Assembly (NCBI GenBank): GCA_002384765.1
Contig: DGBM01000098.1
Span: 153-19,821, forward strand
Origin: Demequinaceae bacterium UBA4004
GTDB taxonomy: Bacteria > Actinomycetota > Actinomycetes > Actinomycetales > Demequinaceae
Length of the DNA stretch: 19,669 nt
Direction: 5' to 3'
The notes beneath the pieces were generated by a model, which searched no databases, was not told the origin of the DNA, and was given only the letters and a program-made list of their open reading frames with translations. Below, piece by piece: positions 1 to 7,202 of the stretch. The first letter of the stretch is position 1. Each line of letters begins with the position of its first letter. Both the position numbers and the translations under genes were made by a program.

Positions 1-217
1 GCCCATCTTGGTGCCGTCCACCGCCACCAGCCGACCTTGACCATCCCGGCCTGCGCCACCCATCGGCACGGTAGTCGGCGCGGAAGGCAGTCAGGTCCAT
101 CTGCTCTACCGCATCGAGGACGAACCAGGCCAGATGGTCCTCCTCGAGCCATTCGGTCAATGACGGCGGCATCAAGAACGCCTGGTCGCGCTCGACAGCC
201 AAGAAGTTGTAACCCAC
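1..217 (-). pseudogene. IS1182-family transposase remnant (5' end, decayed, runs off window)
   Basis: Reading leftward from a GTG at 217, preceded by GGAGG at good spacing, the first ~55 codons match the N-terminus typical of IS1182 transposases: VGYNFLAVERDQ, then LTEWLEEDHLAWFVLDAVEQMDL. After ADYRADG the frame breaks. Other frames then give AGMVKVG and LVAVDGTKMG, the latter resembling the DGTK catalytic-Asp block that normally lies much farther downstream. So there is a large internal deletion plus at least one frameshift. The family call is from remembered motif pattern. The 3' part lies outside the window. It is non-functional as seen. Confidence 0.6.
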
Positions 218-230
218 GTCAGCCTCCAAG

Positions 231-251
231 ATCCCTTACCTCACAAGGGAT
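231..251. repeat. Small inverted repeat (7-bp stem, 7-nt loop)
   Basis: The arms atccctt (231-237) and aagggat (245-251) pair perfectly around a 7-nt loop, just upstream of the IS1182-type remnant. It could be part of that element's end or a weak hairpin. No T-tract follows. I see no gene in the surrounding 218-376. Confidence 0.3.
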
Positions 252-376
252 TCTCCCCGGACCGCGCGACCCGCCCTGGAGACGCGCCGAAGGTTCATGC
301 AACAGGCTCCTGACCTGTCGGATTCCCAGCGTGCGTGTTCCGGATTCCTTACCCTCGCGAGGACACAAGCCCTCGT

Positions 377-685
377 TCAGGCGTCGAGGTAGGACCTTAG
401 GCTGCCCGGTATACCGAGGACCAGGTGGTGGTCATCGTGGCTGACTCGGAGACCCCGAGGCGCCCAGTCGACGGTCCAGTTGTGTGTGTCCATAAGGTGC
501 GTGAGCGAGCGCAAGACGAGATCAGCGCGGTCGCCGTGGTCGCGAGGCTGTTGATTCGTCTCGAGAGCAACAAGAAGTTCAATCTCGTCGTGGGACAGGC
601 CCTCGAATTCATCGAGGCGATGGTTCAACTCAAGTACCACGGGCGCGAGAAACAGATCGGATACGTCGTGAGGACGCGTAGTCAT
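377..685 (-). CDS. Hypothetical protein, 102 aa
   Basis: I do not recognise this family. The ATG at 685 is chosen over the longer open frame because it is preceded by GAGGAGAGAGCC, a strong ribosome binding site, and because the upstream in-frame sequence is a fragment of an IS21-type transposase. The protein is rich in Asp, His, Leu and Glu (about 10% His), with no membrane segment or signal peptide. It starts MTTRPHDVSDLFLAP and ends GIPGSLRSYLDA. The middle looks helical (LELNHRLDEFEGLSHDEIEL). Mobile-element debris lies on both sides, so it may be a passenger gene. An antisense frame of 113 codons covers the same DNA but has no comparable start signal. Confidence 0.55.
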   Translation of the reverse strand: MTTRPHDVSDLFLAPVVLELNHRLDEFEGLSHDEIELLVALETNQQPRDHGDRADLVLRSLTHLMDTHNWTVDWAPRGLRVSHDDHHLVLGIPGSLRSYLDA

Positions 686-820
686 GGCTCTCTCCTCTAC
701 CCTTCCACTCTTCCCCACCAGTGTCGACCATGGCTTTGGCCGAACGTAGGGCCATTGGTCACTTGACTGTCGGGTCCGCTGGCCACCTAAACGTGAGACG
801 ATTCGATCCCCACCTTCATG

Positions 821-1012
821 AAACTCGTCGATCAGCTGCGGTCGCGCAGCCGCCCGCTCCAGCTCGCGACCGGCCGTACGGCGCTCGACGTAGTGCTTGA
901 CAGTGTGGTGGGAGCAGCCGGCCAAGTCGCCGGCATCACGAAACGACCCGTCAGGTCGTAGGCATTCAAGATTTCCGTGAATATGCGGGTGATCTGACCG
1001 CGTTGCTCCGAG
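821..1012 (-). pseudogene. IS21-family transposase (IstA) N-terminal fragment
   Basis: On the minus strand, ITRIFTEILNAYDLTG reads in one frame, and DAGDLAGCSHHTVKHYVERR followed by AAARPQLIDEF reads in the next. Adding one T after GGT (near 948) restores a continuous TGSFRDAGDLAGCS, the helix-turn-helix N-terminus typical of actinobacterial IstA proteins. Similarity fades after LIDEF, so about 60 residues of a normally ~400-500-residue protein remain. No istB partner is visible. The family assignment is from the HTH pattern and is moderately secure; the pseudogene status is clear from the frameshift and truncation. Confidence 0.5.
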
Positions 1013-1045
1013 GAGTTCGGGGCGGCCAGCGAGAGAGTCCCGGCC

Positions 1046-1839
1046 ATGGAATGGATGCCCTGTCTGATCGAGCCCAAGAACCGGGGCGATGCCCCGTCGT
1101 TGGGGCAGGCCGACGTTGACGACTATCTACGGTTCGTTGCCGCTCGGGCTCGACGAAACGCACTGCTGAGGACCGCGTACGACCTCAAGGTGTTCTTCAC
1201 CGTGGTCGGGAAGGCGCCGGCCGGCGTCACGACCCGCGACGTGCTGGCGTTCCTCAAGCACCAGCATGCTCCTCGTCGCGGACCTGGGGTGGCTTGAGGA
1301 CGGCGAAGCTGGGCTGTCCGCTCGGACGGTGAAGCGTCGGCTGACCTCGGTCTCTGGTCTGTTCGCCTATCTGATCGCCCGTGGCGATGCCGGCATCACC
1401 GACAGCCCAGTGCCGCGCGGCTTGGCGACTCGCCACTCGGCGCTGCGTGGTCGAGGTGTCCCGATGATTCGGACGCCCCGGACATTGCCGCGGGTGCTCA
1501 GTCCCGCCGACGTAGACGCTCTCCTCGGATCGCTGCGCACGGCCCGGGACCGAGCCATGGTGCAAGCGATGCTGCGGCGAAGCGAGGTCCTCGGCCTAAC
1601 GTTGGACGACATCCGCGTCGGTGAGCGGCGTGTGTTCATCGCCGACGGCAAGGGCGGACACCACCGGCTGGTACCAGTCTCGGCCACGTTCTTCGGCACG
1701 CTCGTCGACTATACACAACGAGCGTCCCGCGACTCCCACCACGGAGGTGTTTGTGGTCCTCAAGGGTCCGCGACGAGCTCAGCCGCTGAGCTCGGCGGGG
1801 CTGGACGAGATCATCCGCGACGCGAGCCGTCGCTCTCAG
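1046..1839 (+). pseudogene. Tyrosine recombinase/integrase, 5' part (frameshifted, interrupted by IS1380)
   Basis: Three frames must be joined to read this XerC/D-like recombinase. The SAM-like N-terminal domain (ADVDDYLRFVAARAR, AYDLKVFFTVVGKAP) reads from the ATG at 1046 to about 1290. GLSARTVKRRLTSVSGLFAYL through RRSEVLGLTLDDIRVGERRVF and GKGGHHRLVPVSATFFGTL reads in a second frame to about 1712. TPTTEVFVVLKGPRR through GLDEIIRDASRRS reads in a third frame to the IS end. The segment AMLRRSEVLGL appears to lack about four residues (usually LGGLRR), while the first catalytic Arg of the RRxEV motif remains. The catalytic C-terminus lies on the far side of the insertion at 3474. The gene cannot produce a functional recombinase. 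Confidence 0.75.
1835..1839. repeat. Left copy of 5-bp target-site duplication (CTCAG) of the IS1380 element
   Basis: CTCAG directly abuts the left terminal repeat and is repeated at 3469-3473 directly outside the right terminal repeat. IS1380-family elements usually make 4-5-bp duplications, so this marks the insertion point inside the recombinase gene. Confidence 0.7.
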
Positions 1840-1854
1840 CCTTGATCCACCGAC
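1840..1854 (+). repeat. IS1380 left terminal inverted repeat
   Basis: CCTTGATCCACCGAC matches the complement of the right end in 14 of 15 positions. Confidence 0.75.
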
Positions 1855-1883
1855 GGCATCGAGCGGTGTGAGCGTGGCGTAGA

Positions 1884-1956
1884 ACGAGGTGCCCTCCTGA
1901 GCAGGGAAGATGTCGATTGCGACGTCGAATCCACCTGTTCACGAGAGGCACCTCGT
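1884..1956 (+). promoter_or_regulatory. Inverted repeat flanking the IS1380 transposase start region
   Basis: ACGAGGTGCC (1884-1893) and GGCACCTCGT (1947-1956) are perfect 10-bp complements 53 nt apart. The second arm ends 2 nt before the GTG start at 1959 and overlaps the only purine-rich ribosome-site candidate (GAGAGG, 1943-1948). In a transcript entering from outside the element, the arms could pair and hide the start. Such sequestration is known for several insertion sequences; here it is an inference from the repeat position. Confidence 0.4.
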
Positions 1957-1958
1957 AA

Positions 1959-3326
1959 GTGAAACCTTCTCACACGATCCGACCTGTCTTCGATGATCCG
2001 AATCTGGTGTCGGCGGCGGGCCTGGTCCCGGCGCTGCGGCTGGCCGAGTCAGCCGGCCTGTACGAACTGCTCGCCGGCTTGACGGTGCCTTCGCCGAACG
2101 CGTCGGCGAAGACCTCGAGCGTGGTCGGCGGGATGCTTGCCGGCGCGGACTCCATCGATGACATGGACCTGCTGCGCCACGGCGGTATGGGTCGGTTGTT
2201 CGGCGGTGTCCGTGCACCTTCGACGCTGGGCACGTTCCTGCGATCCTTCACCCACGGCCACGTCCAACAACTCGACAAGATCAGCGCCGGCCTGCTGGCC
2301 GGCCTCGCCGACCGGCTGCCCGGCCTGCTTGCTGGCGGGGACCAGATCGCGTTCCTCGACGTCGACGACACCGTCCGCGAGGTCCACGGCTACGCCAAGC
2401 AGGGCGCGGCCTTCGGCTACACCGGGGTCCGTGGCCTGAACCTGCAGCTGGCCACGATCTCGACGCCGACCGCAGCACCGGTGATCACCCGCGCCCGGCT
2501 GCGCAAGGGCAACACCGCCTCGGCCACCGGCGCCGGCCGACTGCTCGCCCAAGCCATCACCACCACACGTGCCGCGGGCGTGACCGGTCGCATCCTGGCC
2601 CGCGCGGACTCCGCCTACTACGGGCACGCATTCGTGGGGACCGCCCTGCGTCACCGGGTGTGGTTCAGCGTGACCGCCCGAATGACCGCCACCGTCACCT
2701 CGGCGATCACCAGCATTCCCGCGGAGGCCTGGCAGACGATCGAGTACCCCCACGCGGTCTTCGACGAAGCCGAGCAGCGCTGGGTCAGCGACGCTGAAGA
2801 CGCCGAGGTTGACTTCGTCGCGTTCACCGGACGCCGCAAGGCCGAGCACGTTCCGTGCCGGTTGATCGTGCGACGGGTCAAGCGACACCAACCTCTGGCC
2901 GGTGACGGCCGCGAACAGGGCGAGCTCTTCGCGACCTACCGGCACCACGCGTTCATCACCAACTCCACTCTGGGGATCGTCGAGGCCGACCAACGCCACC
3001 GCGACCACGCCGTCATCGAGCAGGTGATCGCGGAACTCAAGGAGGGCCCGCTGGCGCACCTGCCGAGCGGGAAGTACGCGGCCAACGCCGCCTGGGCCGC
3101 CATGGCAGTGATCGGATTCAACCTCGCCCGAGCGGCTGCGGTCGCAGCCAACCTCGCCACCACACGATGGGCCACCCTGCGTCGCAAAATCATCAACATC
3201 CCGGGACGGATCGCCGCTACCGGCCGCCGACTCGTGCTCCACCTACCGACTCACTGGCCATGGGCACCAAGCTGGCAATCGCTGTGGTCGACCGCGACCG
3301 GCCCACCCGACGCCGTCAAGACCTGA
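1959..3326 (+). CDS. IS1380-family DDE transposase
   Basis: This 455-aa protein catalyses cut-and-paste movement of the surrounding element. The start GTG lies just after the left terminal repeat region. The N-terminus (MKPSHTIRPVFDDPNLVSAAGL) and the block AGADSIDDMDLLRHGGMGRLF are characteristic of actinobacterial IS1380 transposases. Candidate acidic catalytic residues are Asp134/Asp136 (FLDVDDTVREVHGYAKQGA), Asp217 (RADSAYY) and Glu354 (HRDHAVIEQVIAEL), followed by the conserved PLAHLPSGKYAANAAW. Length is normal for the family and the frame is unbroken, so it appears functional. A long antisense open frame covering the same DNA is a GC-rich shadow. Confidence 0.93.
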   Translation: MKPSHTIRPVFDDPNLVSAAGLVPALRLAESAGLYELLAGLTVPSPNASAKTSSVVGGMLAGADSIDDMDLLRHGGMGRLFGGVRAPSTLGTFLRSFTHGHVQQLDKISAGLLAGLADRLPGLLAGGDQIAFLDVDDTVREVHGYAKQGAAFGYTGVRGLNLQLATISTPTAAPVITRARLRKGNTASATGAGRLLAQAITTTRAAGVTGRILARADSAYYGHAFVGTALRHRVWFSVTARMTATVTSAITSIPAEAWQTIEYPHAVFDEAEQRWVSDAEDAEVDFVAFTGRRKAEHVPCRLIVRRVKRHQPLAGDGREQGELFATYRHHAFITNSTLGIVEADQRHRDHAVIEQVIAELKEGPLAHLPSGKYAANAAWAAMAVIGFNLARAAAVAANLATTRWATLRRKIINIPGRIAATGRRLVLHLPTHWPWAPSWQSLWSTATGPPDAVKT

Positions 3327-3453
3327 CCATCCAGCCGGCGACGGCGCGACCGAGGACCTCAACGTGGAAGAGCCGGTGACGACCGGAGGCACTCTCACGC
3401 CCAACAACCCCGCCGCACCACCCAGCCCCGAGAACGAAGGTCACGAAATCAGA

Positions 3454-3468
3454 GTCGGTGGATCAGGG
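3454..3468 (-). repeat. IS1380 right terminal inverted repeat
   Basis: GTCGGTGGATCAGGG is the inverted counterpart of the left end (14 of 15). The right target duplication CTCAG follows immediately at 3469-3473. Confidence 0.75.
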
Positions 3469-3670
3469 CTCAGGTCGCGCGGTCACCTGCCATCAGCTCC
3501 GCCACACCTTTCTGACCCGGCTGCGTGAGGCCGGCATGGCTTTGGAAGCGGTGGAGGCCCAGGCCGGGCACCGGTCCATGAGTCCACTCGGATCTACCCT
3601 GCATCTGGCCAGCGGGTGGCTTGAGGAGGAGTGCCGGCGCGCGCTCGATGCGCTGGATATCCCGGCACCG
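3469..3670 (+). pseudogene. Tyrosine recombinase, 3' catalytic part (nucleophile tyrosine lost)
   Basis: This continues the recombinase beyond the IS1380 insertion. VTCHQLRHTFLTRLREAGMALEAVEAQAGHRS holds the catalytic HxxR (HQLR) and GHR blocks. Family members usually continue ESTRIYLHLA with the nucleophilic Tyr. Here the DNA reads TCC ATG AGT CCA CTC GGA TCT ACC CTG CAT. One missing base before AG and one extra C after TAC shift a short window, giving SMSPLGSTLHLA and erasing STRIY. The frame then recovers into GWLEEECRRALDALD. The reading frame also does not match that of the 5' part when the IS is removed, so the gene carries several independent lesions. Confidence 0.7.
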
Positions 3671-3735
3671 GGAGGTAACCGGACGCAGCCGGCCGGTAAC
3701 GCCCTCGGGTTCGCCAACCGGAGCCTGTGTGCCCA

Positions 3736-3997
3736 GGTGAGCCACCTCCTCGGCGTCGCCTACACCGTCAACCTCTGAACGGGCTCATCGTCCGCCGACC
3801 CGGACCAACACCTACGTCCTGACCCCGGACGGGCAACGCGCCGCGATCTTCTACAAAAGGTCCACAACCGCCTGCTCCGACCACTGCTCGCCGCGGACCA
3901 TCCGCCCGCAGTCACCGAGCTACGCACCGCCCTGGCGACCATCGACCGACACGTCCGTGGCTACATCGACGAAGCCCGGCTGGCGAAGTCTGCCTGA
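3736..3997 (+). pseudogene. Decayed remnant of a winged-helix-like protein (C-terminal part)
   Basis: Fragments in different frames can be joined: SHLLGVAYTVN, LNGLI, RTNTYVLTPDGQRAAIFY, then KVHNRLLRPLLAADHPP and TELRTALATIDRHVRGYIDEARLAKSA ending at TGA 3995. This resembles the C-terminal segment of a recurrent actinobacterial protein with a MarR-like wing (GLI, TNTY, LTPDGQR). I cannot name the family with confidence. At least two frameshifts and a probable small deletion between YTVN and LNGLI make it non-functional. It directly follows the dead recombinase and belongs to the same debris. Confidence 0.45.
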
Positions 3998-4101
3998 AGA
4001 CTCAAGATCCGCGTCGGAGTCTGACCCGCCCAGGAACGCTAGGCGACCCGCTCGACCCTGGTCGATCGAACCGGTGATGCTCTTGTTCTCATAGCGTTGG
4101 T

Positions 4102-4509
4102 TCACATCCAGTGGCCTCCATGGCCCCGGGCCAGCGACTGTGCCTGCCGACGGCTATATCCACCAAAACGGCTAATGCATTGGCGCCGAGGGTGTTGGGC
4201 TCCCCGACACCGACTAATCCACAAGTCCTCTATAGGAATCAGCCGTACGTCTAGTCCCTCGCTTGCGGCCTTCTCGAAGAGCAGGGCAATCAACAGACCG
4301 AGGTCGCCCGCCGCTCCTCGCGCGGCATCGATGGCCTCGGTCAGGTCCTCTGGAGCAAAGGGTCGTCCGCCCTCAAGCTCCTCGTCCTCTCCAAGGACCC
4401 TACCTATCGAGTCGACCGCGCGCCGCCGCCCGCGATACACAACCTTCGCATCGGCCGATTCCTCCTGCATCCGTTTGGCTCCTTGATCGGGAGTCATGGG
4501 AGATCTCAT
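4102..4509 (-). CDS. Hypothetical protein, 135 aa
   Basis: I do not recognise this protein. The ATG at 4509 is preceded by GAGG five bases upstream; a second ATG at 4497 is an alternative start. Residues 1-95 look like a soluble, acidic, helical domain (AKVVYRGRRRAVDSIGRVLG, EDLTEAIDAARGAAGDLGLLI, EGLDVRLIPIEDLWIS). The last ~35 residues are Arg/Gly/His-rich and of different character, which suggests a frameshifted or fused tail. It lies between a decayed remnant and the IS1595 element, so its 3' end may have been altered by rearrangement. No membrane segment or signal peptide is visible. Confidence 0.45.
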   Translation of the reverse strand: MRSPMTPDQGAKRMQEESADAKVVYRGRRRAVDSIGRVLGEDEELEGGRPFAPEDLTEAIDAARGAAGDLGLLIALLFEKAASEGLDVRLIPIEDLWISRCRGAQHPRRQCISRFGGYSRRQAQSLARGHGGHWM

Positions 4510-4584
4510 CCTAGCCTCGACCCACGACAGTTGAGCGTTCCGGAGTAGGCACGTTCAAGAGCGTTGGTGCCTCTATGTCCTGTA

Positions 4585-4592
4585 AGTGGGAT
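4585..4592. repeat. Left 8-bp target-site duplication of IS1595 element
   Basis: AGTGGGAT sits directly outside the left terminal repeat and recurs exactly at 5710-5717. An 8-bp duplication is the expected size for IS1595-family elements. Confidence 0.85.
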
Positions 4593-4616
4593 CAGGGGTA
4601 TTCATCTGAGCGGAGT
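4593..4616 (+). repeat. IS1595 left terminal inverted repeat (24 bp, perfect)
   Basis: Exact complement of 5686-5709. It ends 11 bp before the transposase start. Confidence 0.9.
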
Positions 4617-4627
4617 AGCCTGGCGCA

Positions 4628-5677
4628 GTGAATTCGCTGCAGCCCCGTGCCGGGGTGCACTACCCCAGGTCGGCCGGCGAGTTCCGGTCCTGGTTCGCTA
4701 CCGACGCGGACTGCCTGGACTATCTGGACTGGCTGCGCTGGCCCGACGGCTTCGTGTGCCCGCGGTGCGAGCACGCCGGCGGGTGGGCGGTCGCCGATGG
4801 CGGGTACCGGTGCGCCTCGTGCGGAGCACGGACCGCGGTCACCGCGGGCACGCTGTTCGACCGTCGCCGGACACCGCTGACGGTGTGGTTCGAGGCCTGC
4901 CGGATGTTCGCCTCCCAGAAGGACGGGCTGTCCGCGTTGAGCCTGCAGCGTGCCCTGGAGATCGGCTCCTATCCGACCGCGTGGGCGATGCTGCACCGAC
5001 TGCGGTCGGTCCTGGTCCGCCCGGGCCGGGACCGGTTGACCGGCACCGTCGAGGTCGACGAGACCTACATCGGCGGCGAGGAACCGGGACTGCGCGGCGG
5101 GCGCGCGAAGGGCAAGAAAGCCCTTGTAGGCATTGCTGTTGAGCTCAACGAGCCGCGCGGATACGGCCGGGCGCGGATGGCGATCCTGGCCAACGGATCG
5201 GCCAAGTCGCTGCACGCCTTCGTCACCGACCACGTCGAGCCCGGCGCCCGGGTGATCACCGACGGATGGAGCGGCTACCAGGGCATCGACAAGCTCGGCT
5301 ACGTCCACGAACCTCGCAGTCAACGGGCCGCTCGCGCTCGTGGCGAGGACCCCGGTGAGCTGCTCCCGGCCGTGCACCGGGTCGCCTCGCTGGCCAAGCG
5401 ATGGCTCCTGGGCACGCACCAGGGCTCGGTTGACGAGGCACACCTGCAGAGCTACCTCAACGAGTTCGTGTTCCGGTTCAACCGACGCCGCTCGCGCAGC
5501 AGGGGCATGGTGTTCTACCGGGTGCTCGAACTCGCCGTCGCGCACACGCCGGTCCGCTATCGCGAGCTGGTCGCCGACCCGAGGTCGAAGCGGACGCGGC
5601 CCTCCCCGCCGGGAAGCCGCGGCCACCCACCGAGCCTGGACCGACCACGAGCGGCCCAGCCATGGAGAACGTCCTGA
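4628..5677 (+). CDS. IS1595-family transposase (ISXO2-like)
   Basis: This 349-aa transposase begins at a GTG just inside the left terminal repeat. Residues 44-65 form a zinc ribbon (CPRCEHAG and CASCG; Cys44, Cys47, Cys62, Cys65), typical of IS1595 proteins. The ISXO2-like catalytic domain follows, with Asp144 in VEVDETYIGGEEPG, then GGRAKGKKALVGIAVE, Asp212 in TDGWSGYQGI, and a C-terminal block with YLNEFVFRFNRR. Length is normal and the frame intact, consistent with activity. No strong ribosome site is seen before the start. The last ~25 residues are Arg/Pro/Ser-rich and may be dispensable. Confidence 0.92.
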   Translation: MNSLQPRAGVHYPRSAGEFRSWFATDADCLDYLDWLRWPDGFVCPRCEHAGGWAVADGGYRCASCGARTAVTAGTLFDRRRTPLTVWFEACRMFASQKDGLSALSLQRALEIGSYPTAWAMLHRLRSVLVRPGRDRLTGTVEVDETYIGGEEPGLRGGRAKGKKALVGIAVELNEPRGYGRARMAILANGSAKSLHAFVTDHVEPGARVITDGWSGYQGIDKLGYVHEPRSQRAARARGEDPGELLPAVHRVASLAKRWLLGTHQGSVDEAHLQSYLNEFVFRFNRRRSRSRGMVFYRVLELAVAHTPVRYRELVADPRSKRTRPSPPGSRGHPPSLDRPRAAQPWRTS

Positions 5678-5685
5678 CCTGCGCA

Positions 5686-5709
5686 ACTCCGCTCAGATGA
5701 ATACCCCTG
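5686..5709 (-). repeat. IS1595 right terminal inverted repeat (24 bp, perfect)
   Basis: Exact complement of the left end at 4593-4616. The 8-bp duplication AGTGGGAT follows at 5710-5717. Confidence 0.9.
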
Positions 5710-5717
5710 AGTGGGAT

Positions 5718-5729
5718 AACCGCGCGGTT
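5718..5729. repeat. 12-bp perfect palindrome next to the IS1595 insertion
   Basis: AACCGCGCGGTT is its own reverse complement and abuts the right target duplication. It belongs to the pre-insertion DNA downstream of the aldehyde dehydrogenase gene. It could be an operator, part of a terminator, or chance in GC-rich DNA. I see no gene in 5718-5794. Confidence 0.35.
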
Positions 5730-5794
5730 GCGCAGATGGCGCCGGGTCGCGTTGTTCGAGCGGGCCCGTCACCGAGTGAGCCGCACGGCGGCGG

Positions 5795-7183
5795 TCAACC
5801 ACGGGGAGCAGCGGGCATAATAAAGGTACGGTCCTCAAGGTAGGAGTCCAGCGCCTCGACACCATGCTCTCGGCCGGTCCCGGAGGCCTTCACTCCGCCG
5901 AACGGCAGCTCGTCGTACACCCGCCCGAGCGCGTTCACCCAGGCATAACCGGAGTCGACACGGCGTGCGATGGCGACGGCGCGGGACTGGTCACCGCTCC
6001 AGACGGAGGCGCCGAGGCCGTACGGGGTCTCGTTCGCCACCGCCACGGCCTCTTCGTCGTCGCGAACCCGGATCACCGTGAGGACCGGCCCGAAGGTTTC
6101 CTCGCACCGCACCCGCGCATCCGGAGGCGGGTCTACCACCAGGGCTGGGTTGACGAACCACCCCCGGGCGACCGAGGCGCCGGCCGGGCGGCCACCGCCG
6201 ACGAGCACGGCGCCGCGATCGACCGCGTCGGCAATCTGGTCTTCCAGCGTGGCCCGCACCCGGTCTGTGTGCACGGGCCCCATCGTCGAGGAGCCGTCGA
6301 GCCCGGGCCCGGGCACGATGCGACCTAGTCGGGACTCGAGGAGGGAAAGGGCTTCGTCGGCGACCTTCTCGTGCACCACTAGGCGCTTCGGAGCGACGCA
6401 CACCTGGCCGGCATTGTAGAACCGGCTCCCGGCCAGTGCCCGCACCGCGGACGGGACGTCGGCGTCGTCGAGGAGCACGAACGGATCGCAGCCGCCCAGC
6501 TCCAGACTGACGCGCTTGAGACCGTGGCCGGCCCGTGCCGCGATCTCCCGGCCAACCGCGGTGGAGCCGGTGAACGCGATCCTCGCGACGTCCCGGTGGG
6601 TGACCAGGGCGTCGCCGACGTCCGCGCCACCGATGACGACATCGACCAGGCCGTCGGGAAGGAACTGCTGTGCGATCTCGGCGAGCCTGAGCGTGATCAG
6701 GGGCGTGGTCTCGGCCGGCTTGATCAGAAAGGCACATCCCGCCGCGAGCGCCGGCGCCACCTTGCTTCCGAACAGCGACGCCGGGAAGTTCCAGGGCACG
6801 ATACCGACGGCCACGCCCACCGGCACCCGCTCCACCAGGCCAGCCACCTCCGGCCCGAGACGCTGGTACTTGCCAGCCACGGTGGTGGCCAGCCCGGCGT
6901 ACTGGAGGAACGGGCCGAGGTACCGCTCAAGCTCCATGTGCGCTTCTTTGAGGGTCTTGCCCTGCTCCTTCGACAGCGCAGCCGCCAGGCCGGGCAGCTG
7001 CTCACGGGTGGCGGACCAGATCTGAATCAACGCCTCGGCCCTCAGCATCGGAGAGGTGACCGACCAGTGCTCCATCGCTCGGATGGCTCTGGCCACCTTG
7101 GCGTCCACGCTGGCCGCACCGTCGACGGGAAGGACTCCTAACTCTTGCTGGTCGTCGGGGGCGAATACGGATAGCTCGGTCAC
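5795..7183 (-). CDS. NAD(P)-dependent aldehyde dehydrogenase
   Basis: This classical ALDH-superfamily enzyme oxidises an aldehyde to a carboxylate with NAD(P). From the chosen start it is 462 aa. PWNFP at about 130-134 and FLIKPAETTP at about 152-161 belong to the cofactor region. FTGSTAVG is the nucleotide-binding turn. The catalytic pair is Glu228 (LELGG) and Cys262 (NAGQVC). It resembles succinate-semialdehyde/betaine-aldehyde types rather than the ALDH half of PaaZ. I prefer the GTG at 7183 because GGAG lies five bases upstream; a GTG at 7210 would add nine residues and overlap the preceding small ORF. It is the last gene of the catabolic block and may oxidise a ring-cleavage or side-chain semialdehyde; the substrate is unknown. 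Confidence 0.9.
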   Translation of the reverse strand: MTELSVFAPDDQQELGVLPVDGAASVDAKVARAIRAMEHWSVTSPMLRAEALIQIWSATREQLPGLAAALSKEQGKTLKEAHMELERYLGPFLQYAGLATTVAGKYQRLGPEVAGLVERVPVGVAVGIVPWNFPASLFGSKVAPALAAGCAFLIKPAETTPLITLRLAEIAQQFLPDGLVDVVIGGADVGDALVTHRDVARIAFTGSTAVGREIAARAGHGLKRVSLELGGCDPFVLLDDADVPSAVRALAGSRFYNAGQVCVAPKRLVVHEKVADEALSLLESRLGRIVPGPGLDGSSTMGPVHTDRVRATLEDQIADAVDRGAVLVGGGRPAGASVARGWFVNPALVVDPPPDARVRCEETFGPVLTVIRVRDDEEAVAVANETPYGLGASVWSGDQSRAVAIARRVDSGYAWVNALGRVYDELPFGGVKASGTGREHGVEALDSYLEDRTFIMPAAPRG

Positions 7184-7202
7184 GAAGTCTCCATTCGATC
7201 CA

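Larger units (their letters stand above)
1840..3468 (+). mobile_element. Complete IS1380-family insertion sequence (~1.63 kb)
   Basis: The element is bounded by 15-bp imperfect terminal inverted repeats, CCTTGATCCACCGAC at 1840-1854 and the complement of CCCTGATCCACCGAC at 3454-3468 (14 of 15 match). It is flanked by CTCAG direct repeats and contains one intact transposase gene (1959-3326). Size, single ORF and short duplication fit IS1380. It sits inside a tyrosine recombinase gene. About 140 bp of non-coding sequence lie between the transposase stop and the right end; I see nothing else in them. Confidence 0.85.
4593..5709 (+). mobile_element. Complete IS1595-family insertion sequence (1117 bp)
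   Basis: The ends are perfect 24-bp terminal inverted repeats (4593-4616 and 5686-5709, starting CAGGGGTATTCATCTGAG). They are flanked by perfect 8-bp direct repeats AGTGGGAT. A single transposase (4628-5677) fills the element. Identical ends and target duplications imply a recent, still mobile copy. It lies 85 bp beyond the stop codon of the aldehyde dehydrogenase gene, marking the border between the catabolic block and the mobile-element region. Confidence 0.93.

Noticed and set aside
37..444. Plus-strand 135-codon frame at the left end
   Set aside because: Arg/Pro/Ser-rich composition and overlap with the IS1182-type remnant and the 102-aa gene on the other strand.
425..766. Plus-strand 113-codon frame opposite the 102-aa gene
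   Set aside because: It lacks a ribosome site, while the minus-strand frame has a strong one. Some hydrophobic content leaves slight doubt.
2049..3242. Minus-strand 397-codon frame within the IS1380 element
   Set aside because: It is antiphase to the intact transposase, compositionally biased and without recognisable motifs.
3920..4105. Minus-strand 61-codon frame overlapping the end of the 135-aa hypothetical gene by 4 nt
   Set aside because: The ATGA overlap looks attractive, but the 3' part is antisense to the decayed remnant and the sequence has no domain character.
4592..5686. Minus-strand 364-codon frame across the IS1595 element
   Set aside because: It is antisense to the transposase and bounded almost exactly by the element; it has no family motifs.
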